Counted from the first letter of the stretch, positions 7,853 through 16,228 are shown. The stretch is 64,000 nucleotides of DNA from an uncultured bacterium (GCA_905215645.1 CAJMQS010000004.1:1-64000), one strand, 5' to 3'. Numbers and translations are program-made. The notes: generated from the letters alone by a model not told the origin.

Positions 7853-8503
7853 TTAACGGCCAGGCGTCACATGAAGAGCCCGGCCTTTGTACCGTCCGCA
7901 TTTCGGTCCGCAGTACACGTCTTCCGTAGGGCTCCAGGAAAAGGAGAAATCGTTCTCCCCTTCCGTCAGCTCCTTTGTCTGGCCGGCATGGCTCACATAC
8001 ACCGGCTCCTTCCAGAACCCGGAGCGCTCCAGCACCAGGGACCCCTCGATCCGGCCATAATGGATCTGGGCCTTCACCTTCCTGACCGTCCAACTGAAAT
8101 CCCGGTCCAGCTTATGGAGGTCAGCCAAGGGCACATGGGGAAAGCGGGAAAAATCATGGGTGCGGCTGTTGAGTTCCTTCTGCCCCTTGGGCAGGAACAC
8201 CTTGATGAACGTATTCTTCCCGGACTTGTCGATTTGCACATAGGCGTTAATCCGCAAGGTCCGGAGCATCTCCTGGGGACCCAGATCCATCACCTGGAGG
8301 ATTTCCCGGAAATTGAACAAGGGATAGACGGTTCCGGCAATGGGGTTCTTCAGGATCACCGTAGAGGACCCGGAACGTAGAGTCTCAAGATTTATGAACA
8401 CACATTCGTTATTACAAGAGAAAGTCATCCGGTTCCCATCCAGGTCCAGGGCAATGGTATCTTTCGTCTGGATGGCTTCTGGGAAGATAAAGAGAGAATT
8501 CAT
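7853..8503 (-). CDS. Phage protein of unknown function downstream of radical SAM gene 1
   Basis: A 216-residue protein, predicted mainly beta from its alternating pattern (TIALDLDGNRMTFSCNNECVFINL). Its C-terminus carries a CGPKCGRYKGR motif. No family was recognised. The ATG overlaps the stop of the radical SAM gene (ATGA), so the two are co-translated. It is the last gene of the tail-tip module before the lysis cassette. It could be a virion component or a substrate of the neighbouring enzyme; nothing in the sequence decides this. Confidence 0.55.
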   Translation of the reverse strand: MNSLFIFPEAIQTKDTIALDLDGNRMTFSCNNECVFINLETLRSGSSTVILKNPIAGTVYPLFNFREILQVMDLGPQEMLRTLRINAYVQIDKSGKNTFIKVFLPKGQKELNSRTHDFSRFPHVPLADLHKLDRDFSWTVRKVKAQIHYGRIEGSLVLERSGFWKEPVYVSHAGQTKELTEGENDFSFSWSPTEDVYCGPKCGRYKGRALHVTPGR

Positions 8504-9441
8504 GGCCGACTCACTTCCCTTTTGAACCAGGTGTAGAGAGCCTTGTAAAATCGGCACTCCAGTTCATGCTCCTTGCTCACGATGCAGGCCCCGCCGCACA
8601 TGTCGTAGACGGAACAAGTCTTACAGTGGGGATTCACCCGGTGAATCAGATTCTGCTGCTCCCTCAGCCAGTCCGTCCCCAGCTTCTCTTTCCGGATATA
8701 CAGACAGGGATAGGACTGCCCCTTGGCATCCACCTTTCGCAGCTTCCGATTGCTGCAGTAGGTTTCCCCATAGGTGTAGTGTGCTTTCCTCCGCCGTTCC
8801 AGAGTCTGGTAGAGTCCTTCATACCGCTTGTCCCGGATGCCGAATCTCCGGAACCGGGACAAGTACAGCCCCACGTACTTTTTGTACTGTTCCAGGAGGG
8901 AGTCATATTCCTCTTCCGTCAAGGCGTATTTCCTGTTGGCTTCGTTGGTCACATGAAGGAGATGCGGGAAAAAGGAAAGGGACCGTCCGACGACTTTCTC
9001 CTTCTCCCGGAACCGCTCCATGATGGCCCCCAGGTCTGTGTTGCCATGGTACAGGGTAGTGGATACGGCCACATTCGGATAATCCAGAAGGTCTGTAAAA
9101 GGGTCATAGCCCCGCAGGTCTTTCTCCGCCCCGTCATAGCTGATGCAGATCTGGAAGCCGTGCTGCCGGAAATAATCCAGGTGCTTTCCGATGCCGATGC
9201 CGTTGGTGCTGAGGGAAAACTTGGCCTCGGACACCGCACGAACCACCTTCCGGATTTCCTCCATATAGAGCAGCGGCTCCCCGCCCATAAACTTGATGGC
9301 CCCGGGAGGATTGCGTTTTAGTTCTTCCAGGAATTCATCGGAGATGCCTTGTTCATCACTGGAGGCTTCCCGGTGACAGTAGAGACAGTGGAGATTGCAC
9401 TGGCTCCCCAGGTAGATGGTCAGTTTCCGCGGTTCAGCCAT
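8500..9441 (-). CDS. Radical SAM/SPASM protein 1 of the phage Cys-rich peptide cluster
   Basis: A 313-residue protein. CNLHCLYC gives the CX3CX2C motif (Cys15, Cys19, Cys22) that binds the 4Fe-4S cluster used to split S-adenosylmethionine; MGGEPLLY is the GGE motif. The C-terminal part has a SPASM-like cysteine set (YCSNRK...YPCLYI...CKTCSVYDMCGGAC...LECRF) for auxiliary clusters, typical of peptide- and protein-modifying enzymes such as RiPP maturases and anSME. The start MAEPRKL overlaps the upstream gene by eight bases. It lies in the same operon as two CQX-repeat proteins and a second SPASM enzyme. Substrate assignment is inferred from this context. Confidence 0.85.
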   Translation of the reverse strand: MAEPRKLTIYLGSQCNLHCLYCHREASSDEQGISDEFLEELKRNPPGAIKFMGGEPLLYMEEIRKVVRAVSEAKFSLSTNGIGIGKHLDYFRQHGFQICISYDGAEKDLRGYDPFTDLLDYPNVAVSTTLYHGNTDLGAIMERFREKEKVVGRSLSFFPHLLHVTNEANRKYALTEEEYDSLLEQYKKYVGLYLSRFRRFGIRDKRYEGLYQTLERRRKAHYTYGETYCSNRKLRKVDAKGQSYPCLYIRKEKLGTDWLREQQNLIHRVNPHCKTCSVYDMCGGACIVSKEHELECRFYKALYTWFKREVSRP

Positions 9442-10276
9442 TCTTCTCCCCCTTTCCGATAAAGACAAAATAGTCGTTCCATACCTCATACCATTTCCGG
9501 CCCAGCTTAATCTTCACCGGTCCTTCCACCCCAAAGGGATACAGCCGGAAACTACCCGTCCCGTGATCCAGTTTGATCCGCCGGTTGTTCACAAGACCTG
9601 CGGAAGAATCCACGAAGACTTCCTCGTCATCGATATCCCGGGTGAGCTTTTCTTTGGTGGAAAAGTCCCCTTTGTATTTCTGGATGGTGAAGTCGATGTA
9701 CTCTTTACCTTCTTCGGGGACAAACGGTTCCTCCGGATCCCCATCAATGAGATATCCTTTCCGGTTGGCCATCAGCTCCCGGCCACCAGCAGAAAGGCTG
9801 TAGCTGTCCCACAGTTTCATTCTGGGATGGTCTCCCAGAATCAGGTCGCTGGTGCTAAAGGGCAGCAGCTCATATTCCTGGTCGGATTCAATGGTGAAAT
9901 TTTCCTTTCTCCCGCTAAAGAGCCGGACCACAATGTCCCGCTCGCTATCTGCCAGGATGCCCGTGTCCACGCTGAGGATGGTGTGATTCCCGTACAGCTG
10001 GGTCAGGATGGCAAAGTCCACACGGATGGATACACCCAGCCGGTTCAGGTCCAGGAAGCGGTAATCGGACTGCATGGGCTGCCGGAAGATCTTCACCGTC
10101 CCGTTGCTTTCCGTCAGGGCATAGGAGCTGTAAGGTCGCAGATTCTCGATGACGTCAGATCCGGCCCGGCCATCAACGGCACTGCTGCACTCTACTTTGC
10201 AGAAGTCCCCGCTCAAGATTAAATGGACCACATGATCCGCGTTGGATTCTTCGTTGTAATAAATCTTCAGCATCAT
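9434..10276 (-). CDS. Phage tail-tip-region protein of unknown function
   Basis: A 280-residue acidic protein beginning MMLKIYYNEESNADHVVHLIL. It appears beta-rich with no membrane segment. No domain was recognised. The ATG overlaps the stop of the Hint-like gene (AATGATG), and its own stop overlaps radical SAM gene 1. Its position among tail-associated genes suggests a virion or receptor-binding component, which is inference only. Confidence 0.6.
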   Translation of the reverse strand: MMLKIYYNEESNADHVVHLILSGDFCKVECSSAVDGRAGSDVIENLRPYSSYALTESNGTVKIFRQPMQSDYRFLDLNRLGVSIRVDFAILTQLYGNHTILSVDTGILADSERDIVVRLFSGRKENFTIESDQEYELLPFSTSDLILGDHPRMKLWDSYSLSAGGRELMANRKGYLIDGDPEEPFVPEEGKEYIDFTIQKYKGDFSTKEKLTRDIDDEEVFVDSSAGLVNNRRIKLDHGTGSFRLYPFGVEGPVKIKLGRKWYEVWNDYFVFIGKGEKNG

Positions 10277-10677
10277 TCCACCTCCCGGTCCGCCACATCA
10301 TATCCGTTCACCAGCACGTCCCGGCCCCCTTCGATGGTCAGCCGGTAGCCAGTCACTTCTTCCTTCTTCACTTTCATCACATCATCCTGGACCCGGGACG
10401 TCTGGAAGAGCATCTGGATCCGCCCATTCATGGCCTTCCGCACATTCTTTAGGGTAATGGCGCTCCGCAGCCCGGTAAGGGTGAAAAGGACACTGTTCCC
10501 GGCCAGGACCAGCTCCGGGTTCTTTTCAAAGTGGAGGGTCTGATGGAGCTGGACCTGTTCCACTTTGAGGAGCTTCCTGGCCCGATGCCCTCGGTCCACC
10601 ACCAGCATCCCCGTTTCCAGTTTCTCTACGGGAACCGGTCCTTCTGCTGTGTGCACGTTTCCTTTGGCAATGATCAT
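10273..10677 (-). CDS. Hint-domain-like protein lacking the catalytic residues
   Basis: A 134-residue protein whose two ends resemble a Hedgehog/intein (Hint) fold. The N-terminal part reads IAKGNVHTAEGPVPVEKLETGMLVV, as in the Hint block GT.V.T..G...IE.L..GD.V. The end reads YRLTIEGGRDVLVNGYDV, like Y.L.VEG...F.VNG..VHN. The N-terminal catalytic cysteine and the terminal His-Asn are missing, so self-splicing is not expected. It sits between the Cys-rich proteins and the tail-tip genes. A structural or peptide-binding use of the fold is possible. Family call is moderate. Confidence 0.5.
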   Translation of the reverse strand: MIIAKGNVHTAEGPVPVEKLETGMLVVDRGHRARKLLKVEQVQLHQTLHFEKNPELVLAGNSVLFTLTGLRSAITLKNVRKAMNGRIQMLFQTSRVQDDVMKVKKEEVTGYRLTIEGGRDVLVNGYDVADREVE

Positions 10678-10692
10678 CTTTTCCGTTCCTCC

Positions 10693-11055
10693 TTAGCTAT
10701 CGTCACTGCAGTTACAGTTGCAGTTGAACGTCATGTAATATTGGCACTTCTGACAGGTCTGGCACCCCTGGCAGTTTTGGCAAGACTGGCATCCCTCCTG
10801 ACAGGTTTGGCACCCCTGGCAGCCCTGGCAACTCTGGCAGGTCTGACAGCAGTTGGCCTGGCAGCAGTTCCCGGAAAAACTTTCTTCCAGCTTGTTGATG
10901 GCCGCATCCAGTACCTTAATGTTGACCTTCTTCACCCGGGCATAATCAAGGGAAGATAGATCGATGGTGACCTTCTTGTTGGTAGATAAAGTCTCAAGGC
11001 CCGTCTGCACATCCGTCAGATGTTTCTTTAAAACGCTTTCTCCTTGTTCCGCCAT
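10693..11055 (-). CDS. CQX-repeat cysteine-rich phage protein 1
   Basis: A 120-residue protein with 18 cysteines. Residues 1-60 are cysteine-free and amphipathic (VKKVNIKVLDAAINKLEESF). From about residue 63 the chain is a period-3 repeat, CQT CQS CQG CQG CQT CQ, interrupted once by EG, then YYMTF and an NCNCNC tail ending SDDS. Leader-like first half plus repetitive modifiable core resembles RiPP precursors for radical SAM maturases (for example CXXX-repeat or ranthipeptide systems), but the period here is three. It has its own ribosome site 12 bases after the previous gene. It may instead be a tail component; the C-terminal motif recurs in a tail protein. Confidence 0.75.
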   Translation of the reverse strand: MAEQGESVLKKHLTDVQTGLETLSTNKKVTIDLSSLDYARVKKVNIKVLDAAINKLEESFSGNCCQANCCQTCQSCQGCQGCQTCQEGCQSCQNCQGCQTCQKCQYYMTFNCNCNCSDDS

Positions 11056-11067
11056 GTTCTCACCACC

Positions 11068-11427
11068 TTAGGAGTCGTCCGAACAATTGCAGTCGCTGCT
11101 TCCGCTGCAGTTGCAGTTACAGTCGCACTGGCCCCGGGTCTGACAGGTACAGTCTCTCTGGCTGCACTGGGAGATGCTCTGGCAGGATTGGCAGGAGGTG
11201 GACTGGCAGCTGCTGCTTTGGCATTTCTGGCAGGTTTGGCATCCTTGGCAAGTCTGGCAGTACACGCAGTTCCCGCAGTTGTCCACATTAGCCGCGTAGG
11301 TATTGAGCTGTTCCAGGGCCGTCTGCAGTTCCGTCACATGGATGGCTTTCACCTTCAGTTCGCTGGTGCCGGTCACAGCAGCAGAATCTGTAAAGGTGGT
11401 TTTATTGATGGTACCGTTCTTTGCCAT
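11068..11427 (-). CDS. CQX-repeat cysteine-rich phage protein 2
   Basis: A 119-residue protein with 19 cysteines. The first half (TGTSELKVKAIHVTELQTAL) resembles short helical tail-fibre segments. The second half starts NCGNCVYC and continues as CQT CQG CQT CQK CQ, then more irregular spacers (QSSSC, QSTSC, QSISQC), ending DCNCNC SGSS DCNC SDDS. It overlaps the end of radical SAM gene 2 by 26 bases, a strong hint that the two proteins work together. The terminal motif matches those of Cys-rich protein 1 and the tail protein at 14349. Confidence 0.75.
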   Translation of the reverse strand: MAKNGTINKTTFTDSAAVTGTSELKVKAIHVTELQTALEQLNTYAANVDNCGNCVYCQTCQGCQTCQKCQSSSCQSTSCQSCQSISQCSQRDCTCQTRGQCDCNCNCSGSSDCNCSDDS

Positions 11428-12523
11428 GATCTTTCTCCAAAATCTTCTGCCCGTACTGCTGGATGGTCATAAGGACCGGAGTGAACACCGCTCGCTTCAG
11501 CCTGCAGTAGGACTCCTTCCGGGCCTTATCCCCTACCAGCTTGCAGCCTCCCTGGCAGAAAGCAAGGGCCGTGCAGGAAAGGCACTCTTTCCTATGTTCG
11601 TGGGTATGATCCCCCGCCAGGATGTGCTGCTGGTAAGTGAAGTACCCGTCATGGATGGTACCTACCTTCCGGGAGGTGTTGTGGCAGGGATACAGGTTCC
11701 CCTCAAGGTCCAGGTTCAGCACCGTGAGCCCGTTCCCGCAGGCCGCCGTATACCGGTCCCATTTCCCTTTCCCCGTAAGGTAGAAGTCTTTCAAAGAGTG
11801 GAACAGCTGCCGGATATAGGCTTCTTTCGTGTACCGCTCCGGCGGGACCCGTTTCCCGAAGCCTTCCAGGAACTGGAGGGTCAGCTCTTCCATCTCCCGC
11901 TCCACCCGGCCGTAGTTGATTTCCAGTAGATCCTTTTGGGGCAGCCCCGTATCCATGATTTCGTCCAGGTTCACCGCAATCTGGTAGCCATGGATGGCAC
12001 TGTACTCTTCGGAAATCTGCTGGAATGCCTGGAGGATTTCCTGGGGATAGGCCCTGGCAGAAAGCACCCCGGACAGGCAGAGATGCTCCAGGGCCAGGAT
12101 CCGCTCCCGGGTTTCCGGTACGGAAAACACATCATAGCCTCTTGTCTTCAAGACGTGAGGCCCATCCCAAGAGATGGTCACGGAGAAGTGATGGGCATGA
12201 AAAAAGCGGACCATTTCGTCCGTTAGTGCCCGGCCATTGGTGATGATGCCAAAGGTCATGGGAATTTTTCTTCTTTTGATTTCTTCCACCACTTCTCGGA
12301 TGGTTCTAAAGTACAAAAGAGGCTCCCCGCCGTAGAACTGCAGGTGGAGAGTCCGGGTATTCTCTTGGGCCACTTCTCCCAGGAAGTCGTAGATTTCCGG
12401 ATTCACTTCCCGGCTCAACGGTTTATGCACCAGTGGATGCTGGAGGCAGTAGGCACAGTTCATATTGCAGGAATTCCCCAGCATGAGGAATACCGTGTTG
12501 ATGTTTCTTCTTAAATATTTCAT
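11402..12523 (-). CDS. Radical SAM/SPASM protein 2 of the phage Cys-rich peptide cluster
   Basis: A 373-residue protein with CNMNCAYC (Cys19, Cys23, Cys26), FYGGEPLL, a TNG motif and ISWDG typical of the radical SAM barrel. The C-terminal SPASM domain (about 270-360) shows CGNG...NLYPCHNT, CLSCTALAFCQGGC and a final YC. This layout is that of peptide maturases and anaerobic sulfatase-maturing enzymes, here without a sulfatase nearby. Its ATG overlaps the tail-fibre stop (ATGA) and its end overlaps CQX-repeat protein 2, so the modifying enzyme and candidate substrate are made together in the late operon. Confidence 0.87.
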   Translation of the reverse strand: MKYLRRNINTVFLMLGNSCNMNCAYCLQHPLVHKPLSREVNPEIYDFLGEVAQENTRTLHLQFYGGEPLLYFRTIREVVEEIKRRKIPMTFGIITNGRALTDEMVRFFHAHHFSVTISWDGPHVLKTRGYDVFSVPETRERILALEHLCLSGVLSARAYPQEILQAFQQISEEYSAIHGYQIAVNLDEIMDTGLPQKDLLEINYGRVEREMEELTLQFLEGFGKRVPPERYTKEAYIRQLFHSLKDFYLTGKGKWDRYTAACGNGLTVLNLDLEGNLYPCHNTSRKVGTIHDGYFTYQQHILAGDHTHEHRKECLSCTALAFCQGGCKLVGDKARKESYCRLKRAVFTPVLMTIQQYGQKILEKDHGKERYHQ

Positions 12524-14019
12524 CTTCCACTCCTTACCAGGATCTTGACCAGCCGCACATTTTCTGCGGTATCGTCCTTCACGATCTGTCCCACCGCCTG
12601 GGTGATGCTTTCCCCTTCCAGGGCCATCCGGCCCACACCCGGCATCTCCGAAGGAATGACCCAGCCGCCCTTCCTGGCTTTCCCATACATCCGGACCGGG
12701 ACACGGCCGGCCAGGGCTACCGGGATATAGGTGGGCAGGTTCGTCTTCAGGATGTCATCTCCCGGAGAAAGGGTACGGCCACCAATGATGGAGGCAAAAT
12801 CCTCTGTGTGGACCCCCACCACACACCGGCTGCTGAAAGTTGCCTTGCTGTATTGCTCTTTATTCGAAGTTTCGTCCAGGGCAATGATGTCTCCCCGCTG
12901 GGTGTCCCCGCCTCGGGGAAAGAATTCAGCGTAGTCGTTATAGACCGCGTTGTAGACTTTCGTTGCGGTGAGCGCCCCGGTGAGAGTCACATTCCCGTTG
13001 GCATCCGTGGCTACAAACCGGCTGTCGTTGGTCAGCTGACTGGTTTTATCTGGAATCACCGGTCTGTCCAGGAGATCCGTGTAGCTGCCGCTTTTCGCCA
13101 CTGCAGCAAGGGTTCCTGTCTCCCCGGTGAGTTCTGCCTTTGTGGCATAGGTTTCTGCAATGTTGTTGCCCTTCCCATCGGCCACAGCTGCCTGGGCGGT
13201 TGCTGTGGCATCCAGCTTTTTCCCGATGGCTGCCATGATGGTGGTGGCAAAATTCGGGTCATTCCCCAAGGCATCCGCCAGTTCTTTCAGGGTATCGAGA
13301 GAAGCCTCCGAGCCACTCACCAGTTCGGCAATCTTCTCTTTTACATAGGCCACATTGACAATCTGTGTACTTTGCGCATCTTCTGCCGGAGTAGGAACTG
13401 CTGGGGTTCCCGTAAGAATGGGGCTGTCCACATTCGCTTTCACTTTCAGGTCGATCTGCATCTGGGCCAGTTTTTCTGCCGCACTGTCGGCACTTTGTTT
13501 CGCCAGGGTAGCCTGGGTTGCCGCTTCCTGTTGAGAGGTCTTCGCTTCAGCCGCACTGCCACTAGAAGCCTTAGCACTGGTATCTGCCGCTTCGGCACTG
13601 GCTGCGGCTTCTGTCGCTTTTTGGGAAGAAACCGTGGCCCAGCTCTTGGCAGACTTGGCTCCGGAAACTCCGTCCGGTTCCCCCTCACTTTCTGCCCAGG
13701 CTCGGGCCGTTTCAGACCAGGTCTTGGCGGAACGGGCTCCGGTGACGCCATCCGGATTGGTGGTGCTTTCCGCCCACTCCTGGGATACCTCACTCCAGGT
13801 CTTACTGGAGCGGGTCCCGGTGCCGGCCGGGGCACTGTCGCTTTCCGCCCAGGCTTCTGCCATGTTCTTGCTGTTTAAGGCATCCGCCGCATATTCCCCG
13901 GCCTTGTCCCGGTAGGCCCGTGCCTGATCGGCGGCGTACCCGTCAGTCACATCTCCCAGTTCCACTTCCGTGTTGTTCTGGACCGTTAGGGTCACTTCCA
14001 CATTGGCCGCATCAGACAT
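12520..14019 (-). CDS. Tail fibre protein with internal repeats
   Basis: A 499-residue protein. Residues about 35-130 contain repeats of the form SKTWSE..WAES..(P)DG, followed by an alanine-rich coiled segment, a proline-rich linker, the TDLLDRPVIPDKTSQLTND motif frequent in tail fibres, and a C-terminal domain with NDYAEFFPRG, which resembles the NDYAEYFEW end domain of many fibres. It likely forms a trimeric host-binding fibre. It starts eight bases before the end of the preceding baseplate-like gene. The fibre is the last conventional tail gene before the radical SAM cluster. Confidence 0.8.
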   Translation of the reverse strand: MSDAANVEVTLTVQNNTEVELGDVTDGYAADQARAYRDKAGEYAADALNSKNMAEAWAESDSAPAGTGTRSSKTWSEVSQEWAESTTNPDGVTGARSAKTWSETARAWAESEGEPDGVSGAKSAKSWATVSSQKATEAAASAEAADTSAKASSGSAAEAKTSQQEAATQATLAKQSADSAAEKLAQMQIDLKVKANVDSPILTGTPAVPTPAEDAQSTQIVNVAYVKEKIAELVSGSEASLDTLKELADALGNDPNFATTIMAAIGKKLDATATAQAAVADGKGNNIAETYATKAELTGETGTLAAVAKSGSYTDLLDRPVIPDKTSQLTNDSRFVATDANGNVTLTGALTATKVYNAVYNDYAEFFPRGGDTQRGDIIALDETSNKEQYSKATFSSRCVVGVHTEDFASIIGGRTLSPGDDILKTNLPTYIPVALAGRVPVRMYGKARKGGWVIPSEMPGVGRMALEGESITQAVGQIVKDDTAENVRLVKILVRSGR

Positions 14020-14347
14020 TGTGAGCCACCCCCTTGATGATGAAAGACTTGGTAAAGAAGCAGGTGAGGATCCGTTCCGTTTCGCTGTTGATAATGGCCA
14101 GATCGTAAATGTATGCCCCAGGTTCCAGAGAATCCAACGCTCCTTTGGGCACCACTACATCTACAAAATTGTTGTCCGGATTGTAGAAATTATCCGAATA
14201 GACCACTTCGGAAGAATTGGTGGTTTTCTTGATGGCAAAGACCACCTTGTCTGCATGAGTCAGCTTGTAGTTGGTGAAGCGAAACCGGATGGAAAAGGTA
14301 TCGTACTGGGACACCTGGATGTTCTTATTTTCGTCAATGACCAGCAT
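14012..14347 (-). CDS. BppU-like baseplate/tail-tip protein
   Basis: A 111-residue all-beta protein (MLVIDENKNIQVSQYDTFSIRFRF...GAYIYDLAIIN). It resembles the N-terminal beta-sandwich of upper baseplate proteins that connect fibres to the tail. I use the second ATG because GGAGGAGG lies five bases upstream. That ribosome site doubles as the GGG end of the upstream protein. It is directly followed by the fibre gene, consistent with an adaptor role. Confidence 0.55.
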   Translation of the reverse strand: MLVIDENKNIQVSQYDTFSIRFRFTNYKLTHADKVVFAIKKTTNSSEVVYSDNFYNPDNNFVDVVVPKGALDSLEPGAYIYDLAIINSETERILTCFFTKSFIIKGVAHNV

Positions 14348-14348
14348 C

Positions 14349-14984
14349 TTATCCTCCTCCCGAATCATCGGTACAGTCGCAGTTGCAGTTGGAATAGATG
14401 ATTTCCCGGGTATATTCCTGGGTATGGGACCGGTTCACCAGTTCCTGCAGGATTCGCCGCAGGGAGTAGGTTCCGGCCGGAATCCCCCGGTGAGTCTTAA
14501 TCCGTCCCCGAGCAGTTTCAAAAGCGTGCCGTTCTGGACCGGAGGTGATGGTGTTGTCCCAGGAATTGACCCCGGACACTACGGCCTCCCTCTCCGGCTG
14601 GGTGCTGGATGTGACGGCGATCTCCACCTGGTCGATGAGCCGGTCATCCGTCAGGGTCCCCATCCCGTTATAGGTGACAAGGACGGTTTTTCCCGCGTCA
14701 GCTGCCGAAAACTTCAGAGTCCCGGTGTTCCAGCCTTCGATGCCATGCTCTGTAGGGAGGTAATCCGGCCAGTACTGCCCCTGGGCCGGTTCTTCCGATA
14801 CTTCCGTAAAGAGCGCCCCGTTCTGGAACTTCACCTGCAGGGTAGTGGGAGAAGTCTTCTGGGGCACTTCCGTCAGCCGGATGGTGTACGGGCTGTTGCT
14901 GGGGATCACGTGGGTTTCGTCATAGATTTTTTTGATGTTAAAGGTATTCTCAAAGGGATCGAACCGATAATCATGAATGGCCAT
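14349..14984 (-). CDS. Tail protein with NCNCDCTDDS C-terminal motif
   Basis: A 211-residue protein beginning MAIHDYRFDPFENTF. The middle is beta-rich (TVLVTYNGMGTLTDDRLIDQVEIAV). Near the end ILQELVNRSHTQEYTREIIY is followed by SNCNCDCTDDSGGG. The NC-NC-DC-T-DDS part matches the ends of both CQX-repeat proteins, with different codons, while the last three glycines arise from the next gene's ribosome site. It overlaps the stop of the upstream tail gene (TGATG). It is probably a tail-tip structural protein and possibly a target of the radical SAM enzymes. Confidence 0.7.
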   Translation of the reverse strand: MAIHDYRFDPFENTFNIKKIYDETHVIPSNSPYTIRLTEVPQKTSPTTLQVKFQNGALFTEVSEEPAQGQYWPDYLPTEHGIEGWNTGTLKFSAADAGKTVLVTYNGMGTLTDDRLIDQVEIAVTSSTQPEREAVVSGVNSWDNTITSGPERHAFETARGRIKTHRGIPAGTYSLRRILQELVNRSHTQEYTREIIYSNCNCDCTDDSGGG

Positions 14985-16228
14985 CAGCTTCCTCCTTTCC
15001 ATTGTTTCAGGGCCGAAGACTGGGACTGCTCGATATCCTTGGACCGGCGTTCGATGTCCGACAGGTACCGGTCCACGGAAAACTGAGGCTCGCCCAGCTC
15101 CATCTCTGTCTTGATGCCGTATTCCCCGGACAGAGTATACTTGATTTTCTTGATGGGATACGTATCCGCGTTCCCGTCCAGTCTCCGGATTTCCGCAAGG
15201 CCCTCCGTGGACATGTGGCGGACGTTGAAAGTTCCATCCGGGTAAGGGTATTCCAGCCGGACGCCGCTGATTTTGGCGGATTTCACCGGGGCCTTGTACT
15301 GGCTGATCTGGTTTTCTCCCCACCTTTGGGCATCGGCTGCATCATAGGCTTCCGGCAGGTTCCAGACCGCCTGGTGGACCCCGTAGCGGTTCTGGCTGTC
15401 TTTGTCTTCCACAATGCAGAGCCACTGTTCTCCTTGGTCGTCCACACTGCCGCCCTTGATCCGGGCCCAGTTCACCAGTTTGGACACATCCCAGGAAGGG
15501 GTATAGGAGGTGATGTGTTTTCCCACGGTCAGCCGGGCTTGTTCGTTGACAGAAGTCTCTCTACGGCGAAAATACAGGCACCGGTATTCGTCCACCCCGT
15601 ACACGTAGTCCACCGCAAAGTCGGCCAAGGTATTCAGGGCTTCTTTCACCGTCACCCCGTCAAAGACCAGTTTCGTAGGACTGTACCCCACGCTCTGGAT
15701 TTTGCTGTCGTTGTAGACCACCTGGAGGGTCTGCCGCTCCACCTGCCTGGCGATGTCCCGGACGATGTCTCCCACATCTGTGTTCTCATAGGTCTTCCAG
15801 AGCATCACATTCTCCAGACGGTTGTAGAAGCCGTAGCCTTTGTATACGAACTTGGTGTCCGTTGTCCCCTCAATGGGCCGGCTGATAATGTATCCGCTGT
15901 ACCAGGGCTTCCGGTCTCCATACAGGTGGATGTCGATGCGCTGCATGTAGTCCAGCTGAGCATTGTCGGGCTGCCGGTAAAAGGTCAGCTGGCACTGGCC
16001 GCAGCCGGTGCTGGTGATTTCAAAGGTCACTTCGTTCAGGGCATTGGCCTCGCTTCCCCCTCCGAAAATCGCTGTCCGGGTCCCGTCCTTTTTGTACGCG
16101 TAGACCACGAACTGGCCGGGATAGTACTCATGGACCTTGCCTCGATCGCTGCTGCCTTCTCCTTCACCAGTAGGTCCAGCAAAGATCCACCGGCCGAAGA
16201 GGCCCCGTCCAAAAATGAAATTCGTCAT
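14984..16228 (-). CDS. Tail hub / minor structural protein (phage tail protein)
   Basis: A 414-residue protein following the distal tail protein, the position of the tail-associated hub (gp27/Tal-like). It includes FEITSTGCGQCQLTFYRQ, IDIHLYGDRKPWYSGYIISRP and a later FAVDYVYGVDEYRCLYFRRRE stretch, the pattern of hub proteins that place the tail over the injection channel. There is no lytic domain, so it is the short form. Its ATG (MTNFIFG) overlaps the Dit stop (ATGA). Confidence 0.7.
   Translation of the reverse strand: MTNFIFGRGLFGRWIFAGPTGEGEGSSDRGKVHEYYPGQFVVYAYKKDGTRTAIFGGGSEANALNEVTFEITSTGCGQCQLTFYRQPDNAQLDYMQRIDIHLYGDRKPWYSGYIISRPIEGTTDTKFVYKGYGFYNRLENVMLWKTYENTDVGDIVRDIARQVERQTLQVVYNDSKIQSVGYSPTKLVFDGVTVKEALNTLADFAVDYVYGVDEYRCLYFRRRETSVNEQARLTVGKHITSYTPSWDVSKLVNWARIKGGSVDDQGEQWLCIVEDKDSQNRYGVHQAVWNLPEAYDAADAQRWGENQISQYKAPVKSAKISGVRLEYPYPDGTFNVRHMSTEGLAEIRRLDGNADTYPIKKIKYTLSGEYGIKTEMELGEPQFSVDRYLSDIERRSKDIEQSQSSALKQWKGGS

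Noticed and set aside
10531..10959. Plus-strand open frame with repeated Leu-Ala-rich sequence over the Cys-rich genes
   Set aside because: It is the antisense shadow of the TGC-CAG-NNN repeats; the minus-strand genes have ribosome sites and operon context.
10741..11270. Possible CRISPR-like or tandem DNA repeat array
   Set aside because: The periodicity is 9 bp and follows from the Cys-Gln-X codons; there are no spacers or direct repeats of CRISPR size.
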